A stretch of DNA of 64,000 nucleotides from Cupriavidus necator (GTDB taxonomy: Bacteria > Pseudomonadota > Gammaproteobacteria > Burkholderiales > Burkholderiaceae), in assembly GCA_022041995.1 (NCBI GenBank), contig CP074390.1:1054001-1118000 (forward strand), in the 5' to 3' direction. The notes beneath the pieces were generated by a model, which saw nothing but the letters and a program-made list of their open reading frames with translations, did not search any database and was not told where the DNA came from. Positions 24,743-34,255 of the stretch are shown here, in pieces. Numbering within the stretch: the first letter of the stretch is position 1; each line of letters begins with the position of its first letter. The position numbers were made by a program, and so were the translations under genes.

Positions 24743-26210
24743 CACCACTGCGCCGGCCACGCCCACGCCAGATCCGGCGCTAGCCCATACGCAGCGCTGG
24801 ATCGGCGCACTGAACACCGCCGCGGCCGGCATCGCCGGGCTCGACAGCAAGCGCAGCTGCGGGCGCCTGACGCGCGCCGCCGGCCTGGTGCTGGAAGCCG
24901 TGGGCCTGCGCCTGCCAGTGGGCAGCGACTGCCTGATCGAGCTCCCCGCCGGGCAGTTCACCACCGACAGCAATGCCCCGCGCACCGCGGAAGCAGAAGT
25001 GGTGGGCTTTGGCGCCGACCGGCTCTACCTGATGCCGCAATCGGATGTGGTGGGCTTGCTGCCGGGCGCGCGCGTCTACCCGCTGGAACCATCGCCGCAG
25101 CCGGCAGGCACCACCACGCCGCGCGAACCGGGCTCCAAGCGCCTGCCGGTTGGCGCCGGCCTGCTGGGCCGCGTGCTGGATGCCGCGGGCCGTCCGCTCG
25201 ACGGGCTGGGCCCGATCACCGCCGCCATGGAAGTGCCGCTGGCCGGTGAGCAGATCAACCCGCTGATGCGCGCGCCCATCGAGACTGTGCTCGATACCGG
25301 CGTGCGGGCCATCAACGGCATGCTGACCGTAGGACGCGGCCAGCGCATGGGCCTGTTCGCGGGCTCGGGCGTGGGCAAGAGCGTGCTGCTCGGCATGATG
25401 GCGCGCTATACCAGCGCCGACGTGATCGTGGTCGGCCTGATCGGCGAGCGCGGCCGCGAAGTGAAGGAGTTCATCGAGAACATCCTCGGCCCCGAGGGCC
25501 GCGCACGTTCGGTCGTGGTGGCCGCGCCGGCCGATACCTCGCCGCTGCTGCGCATGCAGGGCGCCGCCTATGCGACGCGGCTGGCCGAGTATTTCCGCGA
25601 CCAGGGCCAGCATGTGCTGCTGATCATGGACTCGCTGACGCGCTACGCCATGGCGCAGCGCGAGATCGCGCTGGCCATCGGCGAGCCGCCGGCCACCAAG
25701 GGCTATCCGCCGTCGGTCTTTGCCAGGCTGCCGACGCTGGTCGAGCGCACCGGCAATGGCCCCGAAGGCGGCGGCTCGATCACCGCGTTCTACACGGTGC
25801 TGACCGAAGGCGACGACCAGCAGGACCCGATCGCCGATTCCGCGCGCGCCATCCTGGACGGCCATATCGTGCTGTCGCGCAGCCTGGCCGAATCCGGCCA
25901 CTACCCGGCCATCGACGTGGAAGCATCGATCAGCCGCGCCATGACCGCGCTGATCCCGAACGCGCAGTTCGGCTCGGTGCGCCGCTTCAAGCAGCTGATG
26001 TCGCGCTACCAGCGCAACCGCGACCTGATCAGCGTGGGTGCCTATGTGCCGGGCAACGACCCGGAGCTGGACCTGGCGATGCGCCTGCACCCGCGCATGG
26101 AAGCCTTCCTGCAGCAAGACATCCACGAGCGCGCCGGCTACGACGACGCCATCGCCCAGCTTCACAGCCTCTTCGACAGGAGTGAACATGCTCAAGCATT
26201 CACCGCTTAA
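24735..26210 (+). CDS. fliI: Flagellum-specific ATP synthase FliI
   Basis: 491 residues from ATG 24735, overlapping fliH by 8 bp. Hexameric export ATPase homologous to the F1 beta subunit. Walker A FAGSGVGKS around residue 208-216, Walker B VLLIMDSLTRYAMAQREIALAIGEPP, and the conserved ERTGNGPEGGGSITAFYTVL and DPIADSARAILDGHIVLSR stretches. All key residues are intact. Confidence 0.97.
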   Translation: MPDTTAPATPTPDPALAHTQRWIGALNTAAAGIAGLDSKRSCGRLTRAAGLVLEAVGLRLPVGSDCLIELPAGQFTTDSNAPRTAEAEVVGFGADRLYLMPQSDVVGLLPGARVYPLEPSPQPAGTTTPREPGSKRLPVGAGLLGRVLDAAGRPLDGLGPITAAMEVPLAGEQINPLMRAPIETVLDTGVRAINGMLTVGRGQRMGLFAGSGVGKSVLLGMMARYTSADVIVVGLIGERGREVKEFIENILGPEGRARSVVVAAPADTSPLLRMQGAAYATRLAEYFRDQGQHVLLIMDSLTRYAMAQREIALAIGEPPATKGYPPSVFARLPTLVERTGNGPEGGGSITAFYTVLTEGDDQQDPIADSARAILDGHIVLSRSLAESGHYPAIDVEASISRAMTALIPNAQFGSVRRFKQLMSRYQRNRDLISVGAYVPGNDPELDLAMRLHPRMEAFLQQDIHERAGYDDAIAQLHSLFDRSEHAQAFTA

Positions 26211-26646
26211 TACGCTGGCTGACCTCGCCCAGAACGATACCGACGCCGCCGCGCGCGAGCTGGGCAGGCTGCAGGGACTGCGCACGCAGGCTGAGCAGCA
26301 GTTCAACCAGCTCACGCAGTACCGCCATGAGTACCGCGCGCGCATGCAGGTGGTGGCCGCCGAAGGCATGACCTCCAGCCGCTGGCAGGATTTCTCGCGC
26401 TTTCTCGATTCGCTTGACCATGCCATCCACCAGCAGAGCGCGGCGCTGGCCAAGGCCGAAGCCGACCTGCTGGCAGGGCGCAACCACTGGCAGCACCAGC
26501 AGCGCCGCCTGAACTCGTTCGACACGCTGATCGCGCGCGCCGAAGCGAAGGAAGACCAGGTTGCCGCGCGCCGCGAACAGCGCGCCAACGACGAATACGC
26601 CGCCCGCCTGGCCCGCACCACGGCCAGCCGTCTCAGCGAAGCCTGA
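26188..26646 (+). CDS. fliJ: Flagellar export protein FliJ
   Basis: 152 residues from ATG 26188, with ACAGGAGTG just upstream and 23 bp of overlap with fliI. Coiled-coil stalk of the export ATPase complex, like the gamma subunit of F1. Two long helices with Gln/Arg/Ala heptads (ELGRLQGLRTQAEQQFNQLTQYRHEYRARM, then HQQRRLNSFDTLIARAEAKEDQ), as expected for the family. Confidence 0.93.
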   Translation: MLKHSPLNTLADLAQNDTDAAARELGRLQGLRTQAEQQFNQLTQYRHEYRARMQVVAAEGMTSSRWQDFSRFLDSLDHAIHQQSAALAKAEADLLAGRNHWQHQQRRLNSFDTLIARAEAKEDQVAARREQRANDEYAARLARTTASRLSEA

Positions 26647-26681
26647 GAAACATCAGCCGGGCCACACCCGCAGCCAACTCC

Positions 26682-28108
26682 ATGATCGATATCAGCCAGA
26701 TTGTCAGCAGCGCCGCCAATGCGGTCGAGGGCGCCAGGCGCGCCACCGCCGACGCAACGGCGAGCGGATTCGGCGACGCGCTGTCGCGCGCTCGCGAAAG
26801 CAACAAGGCCCCCGCGCCACCGGCCAGGGAAACCGCCGCACGCGACCAGCCCGCATCCCGCCAGCCCGCGGCGCAGGCAGATGCCGGCAAGCCGCGGCAA
26901 GCCGCCGCGGCCGGCAAGAAGCCTGCGGCCGGCCCCAAGGACGAAGACAAGGACCAGGACGACACCGCGGCGGCCACGCCGACGGATGCCGCAGCCGCTG
27001 CCGCAGCGGCCCTGGCACTGATGCTTCCTGCCGCCGCCCCGGCCAGCCCCGCTGCCGCGCCGGCCGGCACGTCAGGTTCCGCCCTCGCCGGCGTTGCCGA
27101 CACCGGCGGCGCCGCCGCACTGCAGGCGGCGCTGGCAAATGCCACGCAGTCGGCCACGGCAGATGTCCAGGCCGATGCCATGCCGGCGGCCACCACGCCA
27201 CGGCCGGACACGCTGCAGGTCGTCACCACCGAAGCCCGGCCTGCACAGCCTTCGGTAGCCGACACGCTGGCCACCATCGCATCCCAGCGCGCCGCGATGC
27301 AGGCCGGCGCCAGCACAGGCACCGACGGCAAGGCCGCAGCGACCCAGGCGATCCCGGGCGACGGGATCGCCGCCCAGCAGCAGGACACCACCGGCCAGTC
27401 TGCCGGCGGATCGGGCAATCGCCCGGACAGCGGCATCGCCGGGCACCGCGCCGATCCGCTCGCCGCCAACCCCGGCACGGCGGATGCCAGACCCGCGGCA
27501 ACGCCGTTCGCCGTCGCACAGGCTGCCGCCCGCACCGGCGAGGCTAGCGCGGCCAGCCCCGACAACACACAAGCCGTGGCCGCCGCGCTGGCCGGCCAGG
27601 CTACCCCGTCGGCTACTGCAGCCGCTGCCGCCGCCTCCGCCCGTCCAGTGGTCGCCCCGCAGCTGAACGACAGCCAGTGGCCGCAGGCCCTTGGCCAGCA
27701 GATGATCCGCATGAGCACGCAAGGCCAGCAAAGCGCCGAACTGCAGCTGAACCCGCCGACCTGGGGCCGCTCAAGGTCGTGCTCAACGTGGTCAACGACC
27801 AGGCCCAGGCCCAGTTTGTCTCGCCCCACCAGGCCGTGCGTGCCGCGGTGGAAGCGGCGCTGCCGCACCTGCGCACCGCGCTGTCGGAAAGCGGCATCCA
27901 GCTGGGGCAAACTTCAGTGGGCGCCGATGGCTTTGCCGGCCAGGCGGGCAACGGGAACGGGCAGCAACAACAGGCGCCGGGGAACGGACGGGGACAGGCC
28001 AGTTTTGGCACCGGTACGCTGGCGGCGGCTGAGCCAGCGGCCGCGGCCGGCGCAACGGCTCGTCCCGTGCGAGTGCTTGGGCGTGGCGAGATCGATACCT
28101 TTGCCTGA
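26682..28108 (+). CDS. fliK: Flagellar hook-length control protein FliK, frameshifted in this sequence
   Basis: Secreted molecular ruler that sets hook length and switches export specificity. A long Ala/Pro/Thr/Asp-rich disordered N-terminus (to about residue 330) is typical. The conserved C-terminal domain begins PQLNDSQWPQALGQQMIRM and QSAELQLNPP; the frame is then lost, and DLGPLKVVLNVVNDQAQAQFVSPHQAVR continues in another frame to a Gln/Gly-rich tail ending at 28108. One missing G next to 27758 (CCGCCGACC for CCGCCGGACC) explains it; the repaired protein has 475 residues. As written, the protein would run out of frame to 28133 and lack the switch domain. Confidence 0.85.
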
Positions 28109-28239
28109 CCATGGGCTGCGTGGCGCGCGGTGACTGCGCGCCATAGATGAAAGCAAGGCCGCCGTATGGCTAGCGGTTAACAAAAAGTGTTAAAAACCGG
28201 TTGCGATGAGCCTGGGATCCAGGCCCCGCCTGGGCCTTC

Positions 28240-28353
28240 TCACCCGTCCTGCCTACGATCACCGACTCCGTAGCCAGATCGACGATGTCGGACCGGGTCG
28301 CGCCGGGCGCAGGGGGCGTCCAGTTTCCGTCAATATAAAAAGTATCGCGTTCA
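28240..28353 (-). pseudogene. Aldehyde dehydrogenase N-terminal fragment
   Basis: About 38 residues read on the minus strand inside a short ORF (28170-28412). DTFYIDGNWTPPAPGATRSD and IVDLATESVIVGR match the first beta strands of NAD-dependent aldehyde dehydrogenases (compare FYIDGxWVxPxG...INPATEEVIG). The rest of the roughly 480-residue enzyme is missing; the frame continues into unrelated sequence and stops at 28170. Confidence 0.55.
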
Positions 28354-28407
28354 AGGATGGTGTTCTGGGTTGTGTCGTTGTCCGGGCCACGCCACCTGCT
28401 TCCAGTA

Positions 28408-28504
28408 GGCATCGTCGGCCATCATTTTCGCCAACGGCTACTTCCCCGGCAGCGACAAGAACAACATGTTCGGCGTCGCGCTGGGCATCCGTCACAAGTT
28501 CTGA
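28408..28504 (+). pseudogene. Gram-negative porin C-terminal fragment
   Basis: An in-frame stop at 28405-28407 is followed by about 31 residues ending FANGYFPGSDKNN and MFGVALGIRHKF plus stop. The alternating hydrophobic last strand with a terminal Phe after GIRHK is the outer-membrane porin signature common in Burkholderiales. Everything upstream of the last strands is gone. Confidence 0.5.
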
Positions 28505-28569
28505 CGCGGAAAACAAGACGGCCGGCGTCAATGGCGAGCCGGCGATTCTGTCTTGCTGCCGGTGCCTTC

Positions 28570-29751
28570 TCAGATCACGCCCCGTGCGCGCAGCCCCGCG
28601 ATCTCGCCGGCCGCATAGCCCGCGTCGCGCAGCACTTCCTCGGTATGCTCGCCGGCCATCGGCGGGCGCCGCACGATAGCCGGCGCGGTACGCGACAGCG
28701 ACACCGGCGTGGCGACGAGCGGTACCTGCGCGGCTGCCCCCGGATAGTCCACGCAGTGAAACGCTCCGGAGGCGCGGACGACTTCGTCCTCCAGAGCCTG
28801 GCGCGGCGTGTTGACCGGCCCGCCGGGAATGCGCGCTTCCTCCAGCAGGGCCAGCGCTTCCTCGCGCGTGCGGCCGGCGCACCAGTCCGACATGATGTCG
28901 CTGAGGACTTCACCATGCTCGCCGCGCGTCGCATCGTCCGCGAAGCGCGGATCGTCCAGCAGTTCCGGGCGGTCGACCATGCGCGTCCAGCGTTTGAACA
29001 TCGCGGGTCCAATCACCTGCGCGATGATCCAGCCGTCCTTGACGCGGAAAATGTCGGACGGGCCGTAGGTCGGGCTGCGGTTCACGGTGGCCTGCCGGTT
29101 CAGCCCGCGCAGCGCTTCCTCGATCAGGCTGCCGCTGGACAGCGTGAGCGCCGTGTGCAGCAGCGACGCGCTGACTTCCTGCCCCTGGCCGCTCGCCTTG
29201 CGTTCGTAGAGCGCCATCATGACCCCGAGCGCGCAGCACAGCGCAGTCGAAAAATCGACGACCGGCACCATCGACTTCATTGGGTGGTCCGGCAGCCCGG
29301 TCAGGTGGACCGCCCCGCTCATTGCCTGCCCTACGCCGTCGAAGCCGACACGGTCGCGCACGGCCGGGTCTGCCCCGAACGCCGAGGAGGCAGTCAGGAT
29401 GATGTCGGGCTTCACCTTGCGCAGGCTGTCATAGTCGAGACCTAGCGCGGCGATGGTGCGCGGCGGCATGTTCGCCACGACCACGTCGGTGGTCAACAGC
29501 AGCTTGCGTACCACCGCCCCGCCCTCTTCGCTGTCGAGGTCGAGCGTGATCGAGCGCTTGTTGCGGTTGACCTGCAGGAAGAACGCGCCTTCGCCTTCGC
29601 TGGTCACCGGCGCGACGAAGCGGTCTTCGCTGCCCCCGACGCGGTCGATGCGGATGACATCCGCGCCGAAGTCAGCCAGCAAGGCCGCGCAGAAGGGGCC
29701 GGCAATGAACCGGCCAAAATCCAGGACCCTGATGCCTTCGAGAACTTTCAT
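28570..29751 (-). CDS. CaiB/BaiF family (class III) CoA-transferase
   Basis: 393 residues starting MKVLEGIRVLDFGRFIAGPF, a family hallmark. Moves CoA between carboxylic acids through an aspartyl-CoA intermediate; the region around VPVVDFSTALCCALGVMMAL has the expected Asp. The family also has LADFGADVIRIDR and GEHTEEVLRDAGY. It lies 13 bp after a truncated acyl-CoA synthetase gene on the same strand, so an acyl-CoA-forming operon once stood here. Substrate unknown. The gene itself looks intact. Confidence 0.85.
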   Translation of the reverse strand: MKVLEGIRVLDFGRFIAGPFCAALLADFGADVIRIDRVGGSEDRFVAPVTSEGEGAFFLQVNRNKRSITLDLDSEEGGAVVRKLLLTTDVVVANMPPRTIAALGLDYDSLRKVKPDIILTASSAFGADPAVRDRVGFDGVGQAMSGAVHLTGLPDHPMKSMVPVVDFSTALCCALGVMMALYERKASGQGQEVSASLLHTALTLSSGSLIEEALRGLNRQATVNRSPTYGPSDIFRVKDGWIIAQVIGPAMFKRWTRMVDRPELLDDPRFADDATRGEHGEVLSDIMSDWCAGRTREEALALLEEARIPGGPVNTPRQALEDEVVRASGAFHCVDYPGAAAQVPLVATPVSLSRTAPAIVRRPPMAGEHTEEVLRDAGYAAGEIAGLRARGVI

Positions 29752-29764
29752 CTTGCTTGCCGCC

Positions 29765-30883
29765 TCATGCCTGCGGGCCTGCGCCCGATACCGCGCGGAT
29801 CTCGTCGAGCGACGCGGGGTTGTCGAGCGACGACAGGTCGCCCGGCGGCGTGTTGCAGTACACGCTGCGGATCACGCGGCGCATGATCTTGGAACTGCGT
29901 GTCTTCGGCAACTGGCCGACCACATGCACTGCGCCGGGACGGAACGGGCGTCCAAGGCGCTTGTCGACGTGGCGGGTGACGAGCGACGACACCGCGTCCG
30001 CATCGCCCGCCGCACCAGGCGATCCGACAACGAACACCACCAGCCGCTGCCCTTTGTCCTTGTCGTTCACGCCGATGGCCGCCGCTTCAGCGACTTCCGG
30101 TAATTCCAGTACGACTTCTTCCACCTCCGCCGGGCCCAGCCGCTTGCCGGCCACCTTCAACGTGTCGTCGGAGCGCCCCATCATGAAGAACGTGCCGTCC
30201 TGCCGGCGCAGCGCCAGGTCGCCATGCACCCAGAGGCCGGGGATGGTGTGCCAGTAGGTGTCGAGATAGCGCTCCGGGTCCTGCCAGAACGACTGCGTCA
30301 TGCCGACGAAAGGCTGACGGATCACCAGTTCCCCTACTGCACCGGTCAGCGGCTTGCCGCTCGCGTCGACCACGTCCACGTCCACGCCCGGCGAGATCGT
30401 GTTGAAGCCGCTCGGCGGGATAGGCCTTACCACGACGCTTGACAGCAGCGCGCCCGACACCTCGGTGCCGCCCGTGTAGTTGATCAGCGGCTGCGTGCCG
30501 CGCCCGAAGGTCCGCTGGAACCAGCAGAAGTGCTCCGGGTCGATGCCTTCGCCGGCGGTGATCAACAACCGAACCGAGGAGACGTCGCCCTCCAGCGCTA
30601 CCTGCTCGTTATTGGCGAGGCCCCGGATCAGTGTCGGCGCCGAGCCGAAATGGGTGACCCTGTGCCGTTCCACCAGTTGCGACATGCGTGCCCAGCTCGG
30701 GTAGTCGGGCGCGCCGTCGTAGCAGACCAGCGTGGCGCCGCGCAGCAGGGCGCAGCCCAGCACCAGTGTGCCCGCGATCCAGCCCATATCGGCGGGCCAG
30801 CAGAAGACGTCGCCCGCGGCCACATCGAAGTGCACCACGGCATCATGGGCGATCTTGAGCGGGAAACTGTTACCGGCTGCGGG
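29765..30883 (-). pseudogene. Acyl-CoA synthetase (AMP-binding), N-terminal half missing
   Basis: The readable frame starts after an in-frame stop at 30884-30886 and enters the AMP-binding fold in mid-domain (FPLKIAHDAVVHFDV, CWPADMGWIAGTLVLGCALLRG). The adenylate-binding motif INYTGGTEVSGALL, the hinge region LWVHGDLALRRQDGTFFMMGRSDDTLKVAGKRLGPAEVEE and the catalytic-Lys loop LPKTRSSKIMRRVIR are all present. Roughly the first 250 residues, including the phosphate loop, are replaced by unrelated DNA. A GTG at 30838 could start a 357-residue product, but it could not be a normal ligase. It is acetyl/propionyl-CoA-synthetase-like. Confidence 0.75.
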
Positions 30884-30972
30884 TTAATAAGAGCCAAACT
30901 ACCAATCCGGTAGGACCGTACTTAATCGCCGTGGCCTTTGCGGACTAGAATTTCCCCAAGGAGGAGCCAGTC

Positions 30973-31161
30973 ATGTCAGCTATCAAGCGCATAGATCGGG
31001 GCCATGCCGCCTACCAGCCAGAACTGTCTCGGACGACCTGCTACCCTGCGGAGCATGTCACGTTGACGGCTAGCTCCAGAAAGAGGCTGCGCCCCTCTGT
31101 GCCGCATCGCAAGGTCGGGCGCGGCAAAGTCGGCATTGGCGGCAAGCGCAGCGGCAAGTAG
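30973..31161 (+). CDS. Small basic hypothetical protein
   Basis: 62 residues from ATG 30973, preceded by AAGGAGGAG and a possible -10 TAGAAT near 30944. The sequence is Lys/Arg-rich at its C-terminus (RKVGRGKVGIGGKRSGK) and contains one Cys. No family is recognised. The very good ribosome binding site is the only reason to list it; it lies in a scarred region and may be a remnant. Confidence 0.3.
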   Translation: MSAIKRIDRGHAAYQPELSRTTCYPAEHVTLTASSRKRLRPSVPHRKVGRGKVGIGGKRSGK

Positions 31162-31315
31162 GCGGTGAAGCGCCGATCACCTCGCGACAATGTGCCGCTT
31201 TATCACGGCCGCAGCAGACCAGAGACCGACGGTTCCTGTGACTGTATGCCGCCTGACCGCACTATTGTGCTTCGATTAGGTTTCTCCCGGTAACAGTTAC
31301 CGCTATTGGGAAACC

Positions 31316-31460
31316 ATGCTGCCCCTGGGCGCGGAAGGGCACGCGGTCATGGGACGGATGCACAAAACCGAGGACGAAAAGCGGTCCATCGTGTTGGTGC
31401 CCCCGCGCAATAGGACGAGTGGCTGCAGTACGACAATCCGGATAAGTCTGCATCCGACCG
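31316..31460 (+). pseudogene. SOS-response-associated peptidase (SRAP/YedK) fragment
   Basis: GAEGHAVMGRMHKTEDEKRS and IVLVPP match the region of YedK/HMCES proteins around the DNA-binding His (NADGHPVMRRMHKPGDEKRS in typical members). The homology continues as DEWLQYDNPDKSAS in another frame after about 31413. The N-terminal catalytic Cys and the rest of the protein are absent. Confidence 0.5.
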
Positions 31461-31576
31461 CGTGTGCCCATACTCGACTTACCTTGCAAACCGGGGCGCG
31501 AGAAATACAAGGCAGGCATTGTCCCGCTGACGCACGGACGCGGTGAGCGGCTTCCCGCCGCTCACCGCGCATGCCA

Positions 31577-32551
31577 CTATTCAGCGACGACATTGGCCGA
31601 TTTGGCGACCGCGCCCCACTTATCGGTTTCGTCCTTGATATACCTGGCAAACTCTTCCGGCTTACTGGCTGCAACTTCTGCCCCAAGCATCGAGAGCTTT
31701 TCCTTCACTTCAGGCATGGCCAATACCTTGACCATCGCGGCATTGAGGTGCTTTACGATTTCAGCGGAAGTACCCGCCGGCGCGACAAGACCGCCCCAGG
31801 AGGAGGCCTCAAAGCCCGGCAATACGGTCTCGCTGATGGTGGGAGCACCCGGAAATGCCGGCACGCGCTTCTTGCTGGCCACCGCAATCAGCTTCAGCTT
31901 GCCGCCCGTAATATACGGGCGCGCGGCAACCGCAGTGGTAAACATCATCGACACCTGTCCTGCCATGACGTCTGTCATGGCAGGACCGTCTCCCTTGTAG
32001 GGAACATGCATCATGTCGAGCTTGAGTCCGGACTTGAACATCTCACCCACCAGATGGTTTGAAGATCCATTGCCGGCGGATGCGAAGGTATATTTGCCGG
32101 GATTGGTCTTGACTTCCGCCACCAGTCCTTTGATGTCTGTCGCCTTGACCTTGGGGCCGGCGACAAGAACGATCGGCACCGTGGTGGTTTGCCCGATGGG
32201 CGCAAAGCTCTTGTTGACGTCGTAGTTCAGGTGCGGATAGATGGTCTGACTGATCGCGTTTGGACCAACGTTTGCCATCAGCAAGGTGTAGCCGTCCGCC
32301 GGTGATTTCGCAACCATCTCGGCAGCGATGTTCCCGTTCGCGCCCGGCCGGTTTTCCACCACGAAGGTGCCGCCCGTGACCTGCTTCAGTTTCTCGCTCA
32401 GCAAGCGAGCCGTCGTGTCGGAAGCCCCGCCCGGCGGATACGGCACGACGATACGCACAGGTTTGTCCGGATAGGCTGCGGCGGCCACGCCAGCAATCAG
32501 GGTCGCCGTTGCAATGGCGCAGCACCAGGTAGTTTTGATGATCGTCTTCAT
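31577..32551 (-). CDS. Bug/TctC-family periplasmic solute-binding protein
   Basis: 324 residues with a signal peptide (KTTWCCAIATATLIAGVAAAA) and the family start YPDKPVRIVVPYPPGGASDTTAR. These receptors bind carboxylates, usually for a tripartite tricarboxylate transporter, and Burkholderiales encode them in large numbers. GGAGGAG precedes the ATG at 32551. It is the last gene of an operon with an IlvD/Edd-type dehydratase and an FAD oxidoreductase, so its ligand is probably the substrate of that pathway, perhaps a sugar acid. No TctA/TctB membrane genes are present. Confidence 0.9.
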   Translation of the reverse strand: MKTIIKTTWCCAIATATLIAGVAAAAYPDKPVRIVVPYPPGGASDTTARLLSEKLKQVTGGTFVVENRPGANGNIAAEMVAKSPADGYTLLMANVGPNAISQTIYPHLNYDVNKSFAPIGQTTTVPIVLVAGPKVKATDIKGLVAEVKTNPGKYTFASAGNGSSNHLVGEMFKSGLKLDMMHVPYKGDGPAMTDVMAGQVSMMFTTAVAARPYITGGKLKLIAVASKKRVPAFPGAPTISETVLPGFEASSWGGLVAPAGTSAEIVKHLNAAMVKVLAMPEVKEKLSMLGAEVAASKPEEFARYIKDETDKWGAVAKSANVVAE

Positions 32552-32569
32552 GTCTCCTCCAGAGGATGG

Positions 32570-34255
32570 TCAGCGTGGCCGGATCGGTATCAATACCGCA
32601 CCGCGAGCCAGCGGCTTTACTGTCTTGCTATAGATGTTCAGCCAACCCTGTTCGGTGGCCCCACGGATCGGAGTCGCGTGCGCGCGGCGCGCGGCGAGCT
32701 CGCATTCTTCGACCAGCAAATTGATTTGGCGGCCGGGAATATCAATTTCAATTTCATCGCCATCCTGGACCAGCGCCAGCGGGCCGCCGGCGGCCGCTTC
32801 CGGACAGACCTGGCCAACGGCCACGCCGCGATTGAGGCCGGATAACTGGCCATCCGTGACGACCGCCACCTTGCCATTGAATCCGGCGCCTTCCACCGCG
32901 GCGACGAACGATGAAGCCAATGCCACGCCCGGCCCGCCGATGGGCCCCATGCCGCGCAGGCAAGCCACGGTTCCGGGGGTGATCCGGCCTTCTGCCAGCC
33001 CGGCAATGGCCTCTTCCTGAGAATGGAAGACCATGGCCTTGCCCCGGAACCTTTCCGCCTTTTCTCCCGCATTCCCCAGTTTCAGAATGCTGCCCTCGGG
33101 CGCCAGCGATCCCTTCAGGATGACCAGCGACGGCTTGGTCGAAACCGGGTCCTCCAGCGACCGCAGGACGGACGGTGACGGCGCTTCATAAGCGTCCAGG
33201 ATCGCTTGCCAGGTTTTGCCCGATACCGTCTGGCAATCCTGCTCGATCATGGAAGCCAGAAGCTTGATCGTCGCCAGCGTGCCGCCGGCAGCCTCGAGGT
33301 CTTCCGTGCGGTGCGGACCGTTCGGCTTGACCGTTGCCAGCAGCGGTACTTCGCGACCAAGGCGGTCGAACAGGTCGTAGAGGTCCACATCAGTCCCAGC
33401 CTCCTCGGCCACGCCCTGCAGGTGGCGAAGGACATTGATCGAGGTGGAGAGCGCCAAGGCGACTCTTACGGCATTGCGAAACGCTGCTGGCGTCAGGATG
33501 CTGCGCGGTGTCAGGCCTTCATTGACCATTTCCACGATGCGCGCACCGGCGCCCCTGGCTTGCTCGACCATTGCCGGCGAATTCGCCAGCACCGGGCTTG
33601 CCCCAGGAAGGGTCAGGCCGAGCGCCTCGCAGACGATGTGCATCGAATTTGCTGTGCCCAAGCCGGCGCAAACGCCTGGGCTGCGGACGGCGCGCTTGCA
33701 CATCCCATCGAGGTCGTCGAACGAGAGCTGCCCGGTGACATGCATGCCGACCTTCTCGAACACGTCCTCGATATCGACATGCTCGCCCTTGTATTGCCCG
33801 CTCGCCTGGTAGCCGCAAATTACGACGATGGTCGGAATGTTGAGCCGCGCCGCCGCCATCATCTGGCCGGGGGTGGTTTTGTCGCACGAGGCCAGGCAAA
33901 CCATGCCATCGAGCTGTGCCCCCTCAACCTGCACTTCAATGTCGTTCACGATCAGGTCGCGTGACGGCAGGATGTAGCGCCCTTCCTTGCCGGCACTGGT
34001 GATGAAGTCGCTGGGCGCGGCGGTGCGCACTTCAAAGGGCACGCCGCCGGCTGCGCGAATCGCCTGTTTGACTTGCGCCGCCACGCCGTCCAGGTGGCTG
34101 AAGCAGCTCGACAGTTCCGACGATGTATTGACCACCGCGATCTTCGGCTTCTCCATGTCCGCGTCACTGAGACCGAGCGCCTGCCATTGCGCCTTGCGCA
34201 GCGCCCAGCGCGTGGTGCCGGGAGTGAAGTTGCTGCGATATTGTTGCGATGTCAT
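32570..34255 (-). CDS. IlvD/Edd-family dehydratase
   Basis: 561 residues. Iron-sulfur dehydratase of the family of dihydroxyacid, phosphogluconate and sugar-acid dehydratases. Cluster-ligand Cys residues are in the expected places: SELSSCFSHLDGVAAQVK, CLASCDKTTPGQMMAAARL and SPGVCAGLGTANSM. The C-terminal half has MGPIGGPGVAL and TDGQLSGLNRGVAVGQVCPEAAAGGPLALVQDGD. It is unlikely to be the biosynthetic IlvD because it sits in a LacI-controlled catabolic operon with a solute receptor; a sugar-acid dehydratase is the more likely role. It overlaps the upstream FAD oxidoreductase gene by 4 bp. Confidence 0.85.
   Translation of the reverse strand: MTSQQYRSNFTPGTTRWALRKAQWQALGLSDADMEKPKIAVVNTSSELSSCFSHLDGVAAQVKQAIRAAGGVPFEVRTAAPSDFITSAGKEGRYILPSRDLIVNDIEVQVEGAQLDGMVCLASCDKTTPGQMMAAARLNIPTIVVICGYQASGQYKGEHVDIEDVFEKVGMHVTGQLSFDDLDGMCKRAVRSPGVCAGLGTANSMHIVCEALGLTLPGASPVLANSPAMVEQARGAGARIVEMVNEGLTPRSILTPAAFRNAVRVALALSTSINVLRHLQGVAEEAGTDVDLYDLFDRLGREVPLLATVKPNGPHRTEDLEAAGGTLATIKLLASMIEQDCQTVSGKTWQAILDAYEAPSPSVLRSLEDPVSTKPSLVILKGSLAPEGSILKLGNAGEKAERFRGKAMVFHSQEEAIAGLAEGRITPGTVACLRGMGPIGGPGVALASSFVAAVEGAGFNGKVAVVTDGQLSGLNRGVAVGQVCPEAAAGGPLALVQDGDEIEIDIPGRQINLLVEECELAARRAHATPIRGATEQGWLNIYSKTVKPLARGAVLIPIRPR

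Larger units (their letters stand above)
28109..28569. other. Post-flagellar junction with gene remnants
   Basis: The flagellar cluster ends with a weak 7-bp hairpin (GGCGCGC 28122-28128 with GCGCGCC 28136-28142) and an AT-rich patch containing TTAACA-AAAAG-TGTTAA near 28167. Two unrelated gene fragments on opposite strands follow (an aldehyde dehydrogenase 5' part and a porin 3' end), with no intact gene. It looks like a rearrangement scar at the border of an accessory region. Confidence 0.5.
30887..31576. other. Scar region with short ORF and YedK remnant
   Basis: About 690 bp separating the truncated synthetase from the Bug receptor gene. It holds a 62-codon ORF with a strong ribosome binding site (30973-31161) and a damaged SRAP/YedK fragment (about 31316-31460). 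No repeats or insertion-sequence ends were recognised. One edge of a past insertion or deletion is likely near 30866-30886, where the synthetase homology stops. Confidence 0.4.

Noticed and set aside
31464..31560. ORF reading PILDLPCKPGREKYKAGIVPLTHGRG as a separate gene
   Set aside because: It overlaps the YedK remnant in another frame, has no ribosome binding site and matches no family I know.
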